Shown here one piece after another: positions 46,530 to 57,546 of a stretch of DNA of 64,000 nucleotides. The DNA comes from Dermacentor variabilis (Eukaryota; Arthropoda; Arachnida; Ixodida; Ixodidae): the NCBI RefSeq assembly GCF_050947875.1, contig NC_134573.1, positions 53,370,115-53,434,114 of the forward strand, written 5' to 3'. Below the pieces are notes generated by a model that saw nothing but the letters and a program-made list of their open reading frames with translations, was not told where the DNA came from and did no database searches. A program made the translations under genes and the position numbers. How positions within the stretch are numbered: the stretch's first letter is position 1; every line of letters starts with the position of its first letter.

Positions 46530-47894
46530 ACTAGTAGTATGAGTGCGTCCCTTTTCTCTTTCAACAGTGCATGACTGCGAAATCTCACGGCATCATTCAA
46601 ATCGCCAGATGAGGAGATTGGACGTAAGAGGTACTGGGCTGCCTTTGGGTGCCTCAGGAGGTTTGTAAAAGTTGTATCAATGATACGTAACAAGCTTTAG
46701 AGCCATTGGAAAGTATTTTCTCACAAGGCCTCTCATAAACCTTGTTATGCTCATACAAAAGCTTTCTCCACTTCTCATTTTTAGCTGTGAAATATCTAGA
46801 TCAAATTCTTCAGCGCAAAACATTTCTGATACACTTTGAGCAACAGCGTCAACAACACTTTTTGTACACAGGTGCTTTCCTTCTAGCATCCGGCAGAAGT
46901 ATAAAAGCCATGATTCGTCACTTAATGAGCGGGGCTGGCACTCATACTCAAGGTCGGTACTAAGGTACTCTGAGCATAATGGTGCGCAACCGCCCTTCTC
47001 CACGGGCATCCCAGCAGTTATTAAGGAGACTGTGGGGTTCCCATTCCAGTGCTTCTTGTATCGTGCAAGGGCACCAAATGTTACAGTGCAGGTAAAACAC
47101 ATGTACCGCTTAATTCCACGGTGAGTTTCACTTATATGCTTGGCAAACCAGCCAAAGTACTCAGTTAAAGACCTACCGTGCTGGCGAATATAAGTAAACT
47201 CTACCGTCAGGTTTCGAGGGGGTGGAGACAACACATGAAGTTGAGGCTGGGACATTCGAGGTGCTGGCACTAAAGCAGAAGGCGTGAGGTCGCTTATAAC
47301 AGCGGGTGGGTTTGAACATGATCCTGTCACAAACGTGGTGTGCTGCAGATTAGACGACGTTGATGGGGATGGTGCTCGGTCTGAGGCTTCAGCTGAAGTC
47401 TCGGGCTCAAGCTTGGCTGCTGCCATTGGCTGTGCTGCAGCGGAAAACATTTCTCCTCTCACAAGAGGGGGAGCAGCTGCAAGACATCCCAGATGGGCTA
47501 TATTATGTTCTAAACAATCAGGGAGTATCATGATAACTTGAAAGATTTCAAGCTTTTTCTGCAAGTACGTGAAACAGTTCAGCAAGCCTGCTGCTGAGTG
47601 GAACTAGGACATTTTTTCGCCTAAAGCTTCATATTGTACTTCTGTTAATGCCTCTTTTCCCATGTAGGTTAAAAATTTATTATAAAAAGTATGGTCCATT
47701 TTATGTTGATAAGCCATAAACATTTTCCTTTGTAATTCAAAGTACACACCAAAACTGGCCCCCTCCATTTGGCCATATTCACACTTAATAAATGAGCTCT
47801 CCTTAACGCAATCAACACCTTTATTTAAAATTCTAATACGCCATGCTCCGAACTTTGTTTCGTGATTTACGATATTCTGCAAGGTTTCCTGCAC
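46530..47894 (-). pseudogene. Decayed transposase-like gene, 5' half
   Basis: The frame runs from 47894 to 46677 with one in-frame stop (47604-47606), then shifts by one base and continues to about 46530 (LLRHPKAAQYLLRPISSSGD). It holds a low-complexity Ala/Pro/Ser region. A Cys/His finger follows near 47040-47110 (RYMCFTCTVTFGALARYKKHW), then acidic stretches. The reading runs straight into 37400-39151 if the RTE insertion is removed, with an Asp-rich DVEMANPFG block spanning the junction. So the RTE landed in this coding sequence. Whether it was host-domesticated or part of a transposon is unknown. Confidence 0.6.
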
Positions 47895-48199
47895 ACTGGC
47901 ACTGTTGAATGATTATAAATCTCTCTGAAGAATCTTCACTTCAAAATAAGAAAATGCATAATAATAGCTATGTCCTGCCTTTAAGGGCCCTGATATGAAT
48001 TTGTTGAAAGTTGATTTGTGGCTGGCTGCATTGCACAGTATAATGGATATTTAGCGGACATCTGCAGCATTAACTGGCTGCAATGCACGTAAAGCGCAAA
48101 CACCATGCGCAGTTCACAGCCACTGCCCCAAGTACAGTAACAACGTTCCAATCGTTTGCGGTGTGGTTTCATGCTAACTCAACCATAAAAATTGAAATG

Positions 48200-48212
48200 C
48201 CCCCCCCCCCCC
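48200..48212. repeat. C homopolymer
   Basis: Thirteen consecutive C; length may be uncertain in the assembly. Confidence 0.9.
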
Positions 48213-51200
48213 ACATTAGAGGTAGTATAGACGTTTAGACTTTTCATTTGCTCAAGCCTTGGTTGAGCTATTTTAAAATAATATAAATCTGCTAAATATA
48301 TTCCGGTGGACTATACAAAGTGTCGTCATAGCCAACGTCCTAAAAGCGGAGGGGAGGAAGGTACAAGGAAAATGGTAACTTTAGTCACTGTGTTACTTAA
48401 ATTATGCATGTTATTCGGATGAAAAACTAACACGGCCTAGGTATTCTGGGCTCCAGTAATGTTTTAGGCAATGTTTAAAACTTACATCGGTGTCCCTTTA
48501 AAGTTCGCATTTTTGGTCCTTACACTTACGAAAAAGGCCAACACAATTCTTCCAACACAGTATGCTATTGCCAGTTTTTTAGGCTTATACTAAGTTTATG
48601 TATAAATTGAACCACACATTCAAACTGCAGCAATTTTGAAGTTTGAACAACACCTGTCCCTGTATGAAAAGCAAAATACTAAACACAGATCCTTTCACTT
48701 AGGCTTCGATTGCTAAAATATAAAATTTATCCGGTAAAGTTTTTCGGTCTGTCCCTCGGCACAGTGGTATTTTACATACTCAAATACATCGACACATATG
48801 CCTACCCGAAAGTTATTCAGCCAAACTTTGGAGATAAAAATAATTGCGAGCGCTTTGAACTTACTGGGTTCCAAGAACGTGAGGTCTTCAGGTCCGGCTG
48901 CGAAAAAAAGATCATTTTTACAAGGAATCACTGATCTCTGAGTGGACCGATGTGTGCTTTGTGGTTTTGGGCAGTACACAATAAGATGAAGTACAAAATT
49001 TACATATTTCTGAATTGAAAAACATCAGAGCATTTTCATTTTACCTAATTTCAAGTACTTGCATTTTCGGTTTTTACGAAAATTTCAATGTAGATTGCAG
49101 TTCTGAAGTTGCTTTGTAAGAGGGCTGGAGAATTTGTAAGTCGGCTACTAAGAATACAGTAAATGATATACCTATGAAACCGTGCTAAACCATACATCAT
49201 AAGAAGGCAAACCAGCGCACAAAGCACCAATGGCCATAACCGATTATAACACTGCAGAACACCTAAAGAAGAATGAGGTGGGGGGTACTTGTTTAGGGGA
49301 GCGAGAGTGCTTTTATTTTGTGGCTAACAACGGCGCCAGATAATGGGGACGAAAAGGGAACACGTGCGACTTGGAACTTCCAGCTTCCGTACTACCAAAA
49401 TTAGTTGGATGTTCGGCACTGTGTTGTACGTGGACCCTTTTTTTCCCCCATTTTTATGTGCCATTGTTAACTACATGCATCATGCACGAACTCGCCCACA
49501 TCAACCTTTTGTGAATTTTCCATCCCAGAAATGGCTTAGCAAGCGCACCGTGACAAGAGTTTACTCAAATTGTCATTTCATTAACAGGCCAAATACCAAT
49601 GTTCACTCGACAAAGCATTGAATTTTCCCGTAATTATAGTAGCGTACCCTTCAACGTCAGGTGCTCTATTGTCAGCAACACCAATTCACAAAGACGTTTG
49701 CACAAAACGCGACATTTGCTCGAAACGCTTATAGGGGTTTTAATTTTTGGGGCTAATGCTGTTAGCGGAGTAGTATACCAGAGGACCATATATGAAGTGT
49801 GTACGACTCCATCTTTTTCGCTTTTGCAGCGCCAACTTAACTACATGGTATAAAACTTTTTAGTAGAGCCGCACTGAGCCTATCTTGTACAAAAATACGT
49901 TAAAAAATAACCATAAAGCCTTCTACAAACGACCCAAAAGAGTCATGTTACTAAGAAACAGCGTACCTTCGTGTGTTCCTCGGTGCAACGCACATGATGC
50001 TGTAACTGATGGTGCACAAAAAATAAATATAATTGTAGTTACAATTGGTTAATCTATATTATATTATAAATATGTACTCTTTCTATTGTACTTCAGCGCA
50101 CAGAAATACTATAAAAAAGAACAAGACTGAAGGCGAACGAAGAGGTCCCACGTGGCCTGAACATCTTGCTCCTTGCCATGGGTTGCGTTTTCAAGGCTTA
50201 TTTTTTGTTTGCAATGCTCAGTTGACCCAGTTACAACCCCACACACCAAAACCAATTAGAAGGCTCGCTCATCATTCAGGACAGGTGGCTCCAACCAATT
50301 AAAAAATTTCAGAGGAGCCTTTTTACGAAACAAGAAAAAAGCATCCACTGCCGAAGCCCTGGTAAAGTTTAAATGTTAAACACTTGGAGACATAAAAATA
50401 TTTCAATATGCTTAGACTCACCTGTCAATGTTCAATGTGCGACTGGTGAATGTCCGCATATTATGTCCTCCAAAGCGGCCATCATTCGTGGCTTATAAGC
50501 TCCACAGTGCGCCGGAATCTGTCACACTCACCACAACAACCCCTCAGTACGCCGGAGATTTCTTCGGCCACAGTGGATGCCACAGCCATGACGCGAAGGG
50601 TTCGTGTAGAGCCTGGAAATGATGTATTGATTTTTATTTTGCACACAAATGCAGCAACACTTGTCACAAACTATCCAAGTGGATACAGCCGTATTCGGTT
50701 TCGGCACAGGGTACTGTCGAACAGAGAACGCAGCTTTGTTTGCAGTATATTAGGTTTGAGGACGTGCAGAAATGGCATAATTTTTGTGGGCACATCAGGA
50801 TGTAAAAGCTTGATCCGCACGTACACGTTGTAGGCAATTGTTCTGTCGTGCTACCAGAACTAACGTCCACGGCATAGAAAGGGAGGCACAATTTCTGAAT
50901 GCCAGGCTAGACATGTTCCTTCCTTTCTACCCTTCATGAATAAAATCTTTTCATTAACTAATACGGACAGTCACAAAACGGTTACATTATAAAGCGATCG
51001 CAGCGTGAACTCACGCTACAGCTATGGCAACCACTGTCTCTTCCATTTCTCTATATCAGGGAGCAAGCTAATGGTAGCGTGAACATAAATCTGAAAAGGC
51101 CGACGGCATTGGACGAAACAAAAAACAGCTACCTAACGTACACAGCCAAACCTAGGCAGTGCGGCCGCAAACGCCTTGAACCATAATTAACGGTTATGCG

Positions 51201-51453
51201 GAATGCCATCTTACTCGCGCGCTCTCCTTGGCCTCTCAGTGGCCTCAACTTCCAGCTCAGAAAAACACCTGGCACTGAATTTCTAGCTGCGCTGCAATTG
51301 AAGTTCCTTGTCTAAGGAAGTAGTACACTGTGATGTTGTGTTTATTTGATCCTGTTGAGGGAAACAAATGAGGCAATGTTTGACTCTAACCTAGATAGGG
51401 AGGTGCCCAAGATTCGCATTTGAAAGCGAATGCAAGTTGACGCTGTTCTCAGG

Positions 51454-51640
51454 TCAGTCATGAAACCAATCAGGCCGGAGGCTGGTACACTGCAACGCAG
51501 CCTTGCATTTGGCAAACTTTAACTGATATTCTCTAGAGGGAGTGGGGCCACTTCCTCGTCCTTTTCTTGTCCTTTTGGCAGATGGCTCAGCTTCTGAGTA
51601 TCTCACTGGCACCTTCTTCGAACGATTCGTAAGCCCTGGC
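51454..51640 (-). other. Weak coding-like remnant
   Basis: On the minus strand an open stretch reads NRSKKVPVRYSEAEPSAKRT, continues basic and then REYQLKFAKCKAALQC, ending with TGA at 51454-51456. Immediately upstream (51670-51830) other frames also look coding-like. It could be an exon or eroded exon of a nuclear protein (basic cluster KRTRKGRGSG). I do not recognise it. Confidence 0.2.
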
Positions 51641-52096
51641 CAATGTGTGGCAATGCTGCTTGGTTGTACTCATATTCGATGCAACCGGCGCCTCCCTGCT
51701 GCAACAGTCGCTTTGACAGCCAGCATGAGTTCAGTTGCATCATTTCCGTAGGAGGCCCCGTAGGATCTCAAAGTATGCAGGGTTGTGTTCGTTCATGGCA
51801 TGCAAGTGCCGCAGGCGTTCACCCGTGCACTCGCAAGCATCGTCTCAGAGATGTGCAAAAGGTGTTAAAATAACAGAAATTATCCATAGTAAAAGTATCC
51901 AATGGTGTTACTTACGTGCATGCCAGGGTTTTGACATGCAGCTAAGCTGAAGCAATGAGGGGTTCCTTTTTTTTCTCTTTTCAGCACATCTATGGCTCAT
52001 ACACACTCGAGTTTACAGCAACTGTTCACAAATGATTCGATTTACTATTCCTGATTCCTTGATAACTCATAAGATAGGTTCGCTATACAGCAAACC

Positions 52097-52108
52097 TATT
52101 TGCCTCTG
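52097..52108 (+). repeat. Target-site duplication, left (TATTTGCCTCTG)
   Basis: 12 bp repeated at 52343-52354 around the SINE. Confidence 0.92.
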
Positions 52109-52342
52109 ACCCGCCGTGGTTGCTCAGTGGCTATGGTGTTGGCCTGCTGAGCACGAGGTCGCGGGATGGAATCCCGGCCACGGCGGCCGCATTTCGATGG
52201 GGGCGAAATGCGAAAACACCCGTGTGCTTAGATTTAGGCGCACGTTAAAGAACCCCAGGTGGTCAGAAATTTCCGGAGTCCTCCACTACGGCGTGCCTCA
52301 TAATCAGAAAGTAGTTTTGGCACGTAAAACCCCAATTATTAT
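52109..52342 (+). mobile_element. tRNA-derived SINE (tick, Ruka-like)
   Basis: 234 bp with a tRNA-like head (CGTGGTTGCTCAGTGGCTAT, then CGCGGGATGGAATCCCG), a body containing GCGAAATGCGAAAACACCCG and CACGTTAAAGAACCCCAGGT, and an (ATT)n tail. Perfect 12-bp duplications flank it. The body is one I know as extremely common in hard-tick genomes. It encodes no protein and depends on a LINE for mobility. Confidence 0.95.
52117..52175 (+). promoter_or_regulatory. Internal RNA polymerase III promoter (A and B boxes)
   Basis: A box TGGTTGCTCAGTGG at 52117-52130 and B box within GGTCGCGGGATGGAATCCC at 52157-52175, spaced as in tRNA genes. The B box carries a GGAATCC variant of the usual CGAATCC. Confidence 0.85.
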
Positions 52343-52354
52343 TATTTGCCTCTG
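52343..52354 (+). repeat. Target-site duplication, right
   Basis: Copy of 52097-52108. Confidence 0.92.
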
Positions 52355-52499
52355 CTTTATTTATGTGAGAGCTTAAGGGGCTTTTTGCAAGGGAATGCGC
52401 ATTTCCTGCTTGTCTATTTCGCAGCCTTCACTTGGCATCGGTACTTGTGAAAACATTGCTACAAAGAAACGATTTTCATTCTGCATTATAATGAGACAT

Positions 52500-52755
52500 G
52501 CCTAACAAAAATGGCTTTGATGAGCTCACTATCAAGGGTGGTCCAACATATTGTACTCTAAAAATTTTGTTCCTACAACAACTCACACAATCACGTCGTC
52601 CCCCCTGCAAGATCTGCTCCGACTTATTCACAAGGGCCATGCGCCTCTGGAAGCTTATGAATCGCGTAAGGAGGGAGCCACCCCATAAGGCGTTTAACGA
52701 GCTCCATTTCATTAGGGGTCAATAAAGTGTTTTCTCTCTCTCTCTCTCTTTCCAT
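52500..52755 (+). mobile_element. Probable 3' end of a non-LTR element with (CT)n tail
   Basis: A 74-residue open stretch ends ...FNELHFIRGQ with TAA, overlapping AATAAA at 52722-52727 and followed by (TC)n at 52733-52750. A stop, a poly(A)-like signal and a microsatellite tail in this order are as in other LINE 3' ends here; the tail matches that of the gag-only element. The protein fragment is not recognised and no duplication was found. Confidence 0.35.
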
Positions 52756-53789
52756 TTCCACCAGTGAGACCATCGCTTGCATCTGAAGAAGTGTAAGATT
52801 GTACGAAATCACAAAACGGCCTTATTAACCAGGGACCGAATTGACAAAGCTTCTCGTTCGTAAGTGCTGTTTTTCATTGGCTGATGGCCTTCGCAAATTA
52901 TATGTCCAATATCGCTATTGGTTGCCACAAACGTTTTTACCGTAAAAACGTTTTGCGGATATGGACCTAGATTCCTTCCAGACTTTTTGGAGATATTTTC
53001 CTGGATCTACAAACACAACTATTTTATTATTCGCCAAGCAGGAATACTGTCCGGAGGTACACACGAGGATGCAGTGCGCCTCGGTGGAAACAACAGAAAG
53101 TAGATGCCCGCGAACAAAGAACCGACCTCAGAAAGTAATAGCCTCGAATCACCATACGAACAATGAGAATGACAAGGATGTTATTTGTATTATTGCAAGA
53201 CTCGAGGGACATGCATAAAAGGCTGCCATATGAACAGCTTGACGAAGGCGGAGGTTTTTTGCATTGGCGTTAGCAAACACAAAGGCAGTACATGATTGTT
53301 TAGAAACACCATTTATACAAATTGGAGCATCGCAAACCATGCAAAGCAAATGAAAAAAAATCTCTAACAAAAGGGCATAGTAAAAAGTACCTCCAATCGA
53401 TAACGACAAAAAAGCAATGATAAGCATAATGGTATCGAAACTGTTCGAAATACGAGGGCGAAAAAGGTATATTCATGACACACACCGTAACGATAATATT
53501 TCTCATACACACTAAACAAAAGAAAAACCAAGAATATAACCTATATAATGGGACTCGTTAGTTTCAGCAAGGAAAAATTCGCGGGAAGCCAGGGAAACAA
53601 TCTAGTGCAGGCTGAAATAACGATACTGAACTTTAAAAGAGGTATATTCCAAACGGTTGGTTTTGTTGTGCTATCCATTCAGTAGCCTTGCCAGGTTGCT
53701 ACGAAGAGCGTGTTGTCCGTATGTCATTCTAACGGTTTCTCTACAGAGCCAATAATCGTACGTACTGGCAATTGGCATTGTATTGTAAT
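52756..53789. other. AT-rich, nothing recognised
   Basis: No gene or element supported. Confidence 0.6.
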
Positions 53790-53799
53790 TTATAAAAAA

Positions 53800-55685
53800 A
53801 TTTAGGTGCATGAACATATTTTAAACGTTTTCTAGAACTCGAACATTTTTCTTTCTAGTACATAAAGTTTTTACAAATTTCCCTGTGTGGTAGTATCCCA
53901 AACTAGGTTACAGTAATTTACACTAGACAGAAACATTGTGTTTAAAATCAGCATCATTATTTTTGTTGGCAGTATATGGCGGTTACGGTAAACAAGCCCG
54001 ATTGTTTGAGATAATTTAGTCGCCAAGGAATTTACATGCGCATTCCATGATAAGTTTTCTAGGCAGATAACGCCTAAAGTTTTAATGCACGGAACAATAG
54101 AGATAGGAGGTAAATGAAGCAAATCAGGCGTATTATTTATTACGCTTTTCTTTCTCCAGAAAACTATGGTTTTCTTTTGATTGTCTTTATTTATAGGGCT
54201 ATTCTTGAGTGTCTATGCATGTAATCCTTGAAGCACTAAGTTTGCTTCCTCAACTAATTCATCCACCGACTTATCAGGAATATGCTACTATCATCGGCGT
54301 AAATTTTACAGCTTGCCTTGATACTGATACTAATGATATCACTAATATATAAATTAAAGAGGAACGGGCCCAAAATGCTGCCTTGTGGCACGGCACAAGA
54401 AACGGGCCGTGGACTAGAGAGTTCATCATTAATACCGACCCTTTGCTTGCGTTGTTCTGGGTAACATGTGATAAGGGATGCAGCCTTCCCGCAGCAGCCA
54501 TAACGTGGGAGTTTTCTAAGGAGAAAGGGATGATTTCCACAATCAAATGCGTTTGTAAAATCTGCAAACAGCACCAGAACCAGCTGTCTCTCGTCAATTG
54601 CCCTTGATATTAACTGTTTCTGAGCAAGGAAGGCACACTCCGTGCTGAGGCCTTTGCGAGAGTGAAATTAGCATTCATTTAAATGTTTATGTTTCGCTCA
54701 AAATGCATGAACCGATTTAAATCCATGAAACGATTTTAAAGTACGTTCGAGAACATAGGGATGATTGATACTGGACGATAGTCGCTCATGTCATTTGTCA
54801 CCTTTTCTATATAGGACATATATGCGAGTTCTTGCATTTTACTGGATAAAATAGCCTGACTGAGACAAAGCTTAATATTATATGCAATGCATGGAGCCAT
54901 AATGTCAACAACGCATTTCAAAGGTTTTATCTGTAACCCATCAATATCCGCCGCATTGCTGTTTAGATTTTTATTAATGTGGCTTACTTCGTTTTCATCC
55001 ACAGGTTTCAGGAAAATATTGTTGTTAATAAGAAGGCATGTTGCTACGATCATTTAGTAGCTAAGGCATATTACCTAAACTTGCGAAACATGTATTAAAT
55101 ATATCTGCAAGCCGCTTGCCAGCAAATTCTGTGCCATAATTAGTTAATTTAAGAACTTTACGGACAGGTGGATGATGCCTTAATACAGAGTTGAGCCTTC
55201 TCCAAATAATCTCTGAGCATCCAGTAGCAGTTGCAAAGAAATTAGCAAAATATTCTCACGTAGCTTCTTTTATATCTTTATCTAAGCGATTACGTCACAC
55301 TTTAAATTGGCGGAATAATTCGATATCCTTAGGTAAAACGAACTTGCCTTAGAGAACATTTATATGCACAATTCATCTGAGAAGGTCACAGTTAATCCAT
55401 GGCTTTCAAATTCTTTACTTGGCTGAACACGCCCTCAGGGAAAGCTAGATTCATATATCGATTTGACAATGTGAAGAATTTTTTCAGAGGCGCCATTTGA
55501 TTCGTTGAATTTATATGTATCTTCCCAACAGGCATTTTCTATTTGTTCCCGAAATATAGACAAATTACGTGGGAATATTTTTTGCATCTGGTGCATTGGC
55601 TGCGTTACCTTTTGCCCTACGTGCCCTTTGGCGCAAATAAATACAGGCATGTGGTCGCTGAACTCGTAGGCAAATGTAACCATCG
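53800..55685 (-). pseudogene. CR1-like ORF2, endonuclease end and RT
   Basis: Near 55620-55680 the endonuclease end reads VTFAYEFSDHMPVFICA. The linker follows (SIFREQIENACWEDTYKFNE), then RT pieces: NSNAADIDGLQIKPLK and DYRPVSIIPMFSNVL (about 55053-54736). Next are DFTNAFDCGNHPFLL, AVPQGSILGPFLFNLYISD and the intact KIYADDSSIFL (54574-54254). The thumb region follows (SVNYCNLVWDT, 54122-53871). Several frameshifts and stops. It fades near 53.8 kb before the expected C-terminus. Confidence 0.85.
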
Positions 55686-55697
55686 TAACTTTTTCAG
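55686..55697 (+). repeat. Target-site duplication, left (TAACTTTTTCAG)
   Basis: 12 bp repeated at 57362-57373. Confidence 0.9.
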
Positions 55698-57361
55698 CCG
55701 CCAGTTCTATTCTAGACGAAGACGAAGTGATCTGAGCAAGTGTCGCTTCCTGCCTTGATGCGCTAGTATTATCATAGAGGAGGCTTAATTGTGCTTCTTG
55801 GACGAGACGTCGTCCGAAGCGATGACAGACGACATGCCGCCACTTGCGTCGAGCACGCCTCTTCGCACTGCGTCTCGCAAGGACATATTGTAAGGCCTGC
55901 AACGTAGCCATGGAGACGTCCGGTTCCTGTTTCCCCAACAGCGAGCCAATTGATTCCGACAACGACTACCCCGTCGTGGAGGGCAAGCGACTGAAGAGAA
56001 AATACCGCAAGACAACCAAAGATGCGATTGAGCAGGGCCCCAACGGGCCGCCTACTCCGACTTACAGGATTGCTTTTGTGCAACTCGACGTTTCTAAGAA
56101 TTTAAATTCTGTGCACAGACAGATTCTTAACACCTACCTTGGTAATGTGGCTCCGAAAGAAATTAACGAAGTGCGTTTCAACACCAAGAAAAATGTAGTC
56201 ACAGTGAAAGTAGCGACGCAAGCCGCCCTAGAAAAATTGAAAACCGTGCGCATACTAGGACGCATAGAAGTCCGGTCGTTGGTCGTGCACAGTGGTCGCA
56301 CTAGGGCAGGTGTTATCTCCGATGTCGTGATTGACATCAGCGACGAAGAGCTACAAAGGCTTCTGTCTTCAACAGTGAAGGTCATCTATTTTCACCGCTT
56401 CAGTCGCTCGACGAGCGTCAAGCTTCTTTTAGAGGGAGACACGCTACCTGATCATGTCGAGGTGGGCTACGTGAGACACCCGGTGCGTCCTTATGTGCCC
56501 CGACCATTGCAATGTCACAGGTGTCAGCGCTGTCCGCAAAGGCCAGACGGCATGCCTCCGCTGTGCCGGCACCCATGACGTATCTTCATGCACAGTAAGA
56601 CAAACGAAGTGCTCGAATTGCGACGGACCCCACGAGGCCAATTCTAATGATTGTTCTAAACAGAAAAAGAAGAAAAAAATACTGAACCAAATAAGCAAGA
56701 CTAGTATGTCCCACAAGGAGGCGGCCGCGTCATTGCAGCACCGAAGGAGACGAACGCGTCGTCGGCATGGACAAGTTGTAGGTCCAGATGAGAGCTTCCT
56801 GGCTCCAATCCCGCAGGTCCAGCAGAAGGTAATTGAATCGGCATCGATAGATAAACCATTGCTGCAAGCGAGCCGCGCAAGCCCGGAACCGTACGTATGG
56901 CCACGCTTACCGCCGCACTCACGGGCCTCAGACTGTCAGCGCGAGCAAGGACAGTGCACTCAGATATCGCCATCTGATCCTATCATCAGAACCATGTTGC
57001 GACAAATAATCGCCGCCCTGCAGCTGCTACTGTCCGGTTTAAATACGCCAGTGGCGCTAAGAGTGGCAAAAATTATGAACGCTATAGACAGCCTTTCCGC
57101 TACGCTGCAGTAACTTGTACCTCTGCTCGCGAAGATGACTGTGCTGTGATCTGGAGTGTACACGTACGCATTACACAGAAACATTGTGCTGTGCAGCCCT
57201 CATCATATTCACCATACCACCATCATCCTTCCTCTTCACATCCTATCTCTGTTATTCCCCAAACCCATTCCCCAGAGTGGAGTAGCAGGCTAGAGGCATT
57301 TCACTCAGGCCGACCTCTCCACCTTTCTGCCATTAAATATTATCTCTTTCTCTCTCTCTCT
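55698..57361 (+). mobile_element. Gag-only non-autonomous retroposon
   Basis: 1664 bp bounded by a perfect 12-bp duplication. A 212-bp 5' region, one ORF1-like reading frame (55910-57113), a 248-bp 3' region with ATTAAA near 57334-57339 and a (TC)n tail (57343-57361). There is no endonuclease or RT and no room for a deleted remnant of one. It sits antisense in the endonuclease of the CR1-like LINE. It must have moved using enzymes supplied in trans. Confidence 0.85.
55910..57113 (+). pseudogene. Gag-like ORF of the gag-only element, one frameshift
   Basis: ATG at 55910 (METSGSCFPNSEPIDSDNDY). The N-terminal domain contains YRIAFVQLDVSKNLNSVHRQ and an RRM-like region. VEVGYVRHPVRPYVPRPLQC then leads into zinc knuckles. 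A frame change lies inside the first knuckle (about 56525-56540). After it come CLRCAGTHDVSSC and CSNCDGPHEANSNDC, a Lys-rich run, SHKEAAASLQHRRRRTRRR and a C-terminal hydrophobic-heptad segment ending at 57113. The VExGYxxxxVRPYVPxPLxC block is shared with ORF1 of the LINE at 31.3-37.3 kb, so the protein derives from an I-group ORF1. Confidence 0.85.
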
Positions 57362-57373
57362 TAACTTTTTCAG
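57362..57373 (+). repeat. Target-site duplication, right
   Basis: Copy of 55686-55697. Confidence 0.9.
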
Positions 57374-57470
57374 GGGTGATATTGGTGAAAAAGAATATCA
57401 ATTAAAGAAGAATTATCAGTAACTGTAGTGGGTAAATTAATTACATCCGCTAAACCATTCATCTTAAGTG
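57374..57470 (-). pseudogene. CR1-like endonuclease fragment between two inserts
   Basis: Minus strand gives MNGLADVINLPTTVTDNSSL and then IDIL followed, one frame over, by FTNITP. This is the typical endonuclease block preceding the SDH motif. It connects to 55685 on one side and 62438 on the other. Confidence 0.8.
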
Positions 57471-57475
57471 TGTGA

Positions 57476-57479
<4 letters not shown>
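57471..57479 (+). repeat. Target-site duplication, left (ATCTTAAGT)
   Basis: 9 bp repeated at 62429-62437. Confidence 0.78.

Positions 57480-57508
<29 letters not shown>
57480..57508. repeat. (TG)n microsatellite, tail of the I-group LINE
   Basis: Imperfect (TG)n, read as (CA)n at the 3' end of the minus-strand LINE directly after its poly(A)-like signal. Confidence 0.9.
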
Positions 57509-57546
57509 ACAACTTTTATTGTAATGAGGTCTGGACACTCGACTTC

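Larger units (their letters stand above)
47895..52096. other. Mostly AT-rich, no firm gene
   Basis: May contain the promoter or 5' exons of the decayed minus-strand gene. Holds a C homopolymer (48200-48212) and a weak coding remnant (51454-51640). I recognise no protein at 50.4-50.9 kb despite a 127-residue frame. Confidence 0.4.

Noticed and set aside
50428..50891. Cys-rich frames on both strands near 50.4-50.9 kb
   Set aside because: No domain recognised, no splice or codon evidence that favours either strand.
52117..52190. tRNA gene
   Set aside because: Only the tRNA-like promoter half is present, embedded in a SINE with target duplications and an (ATT)n tail; no cloverleaf 3' half.
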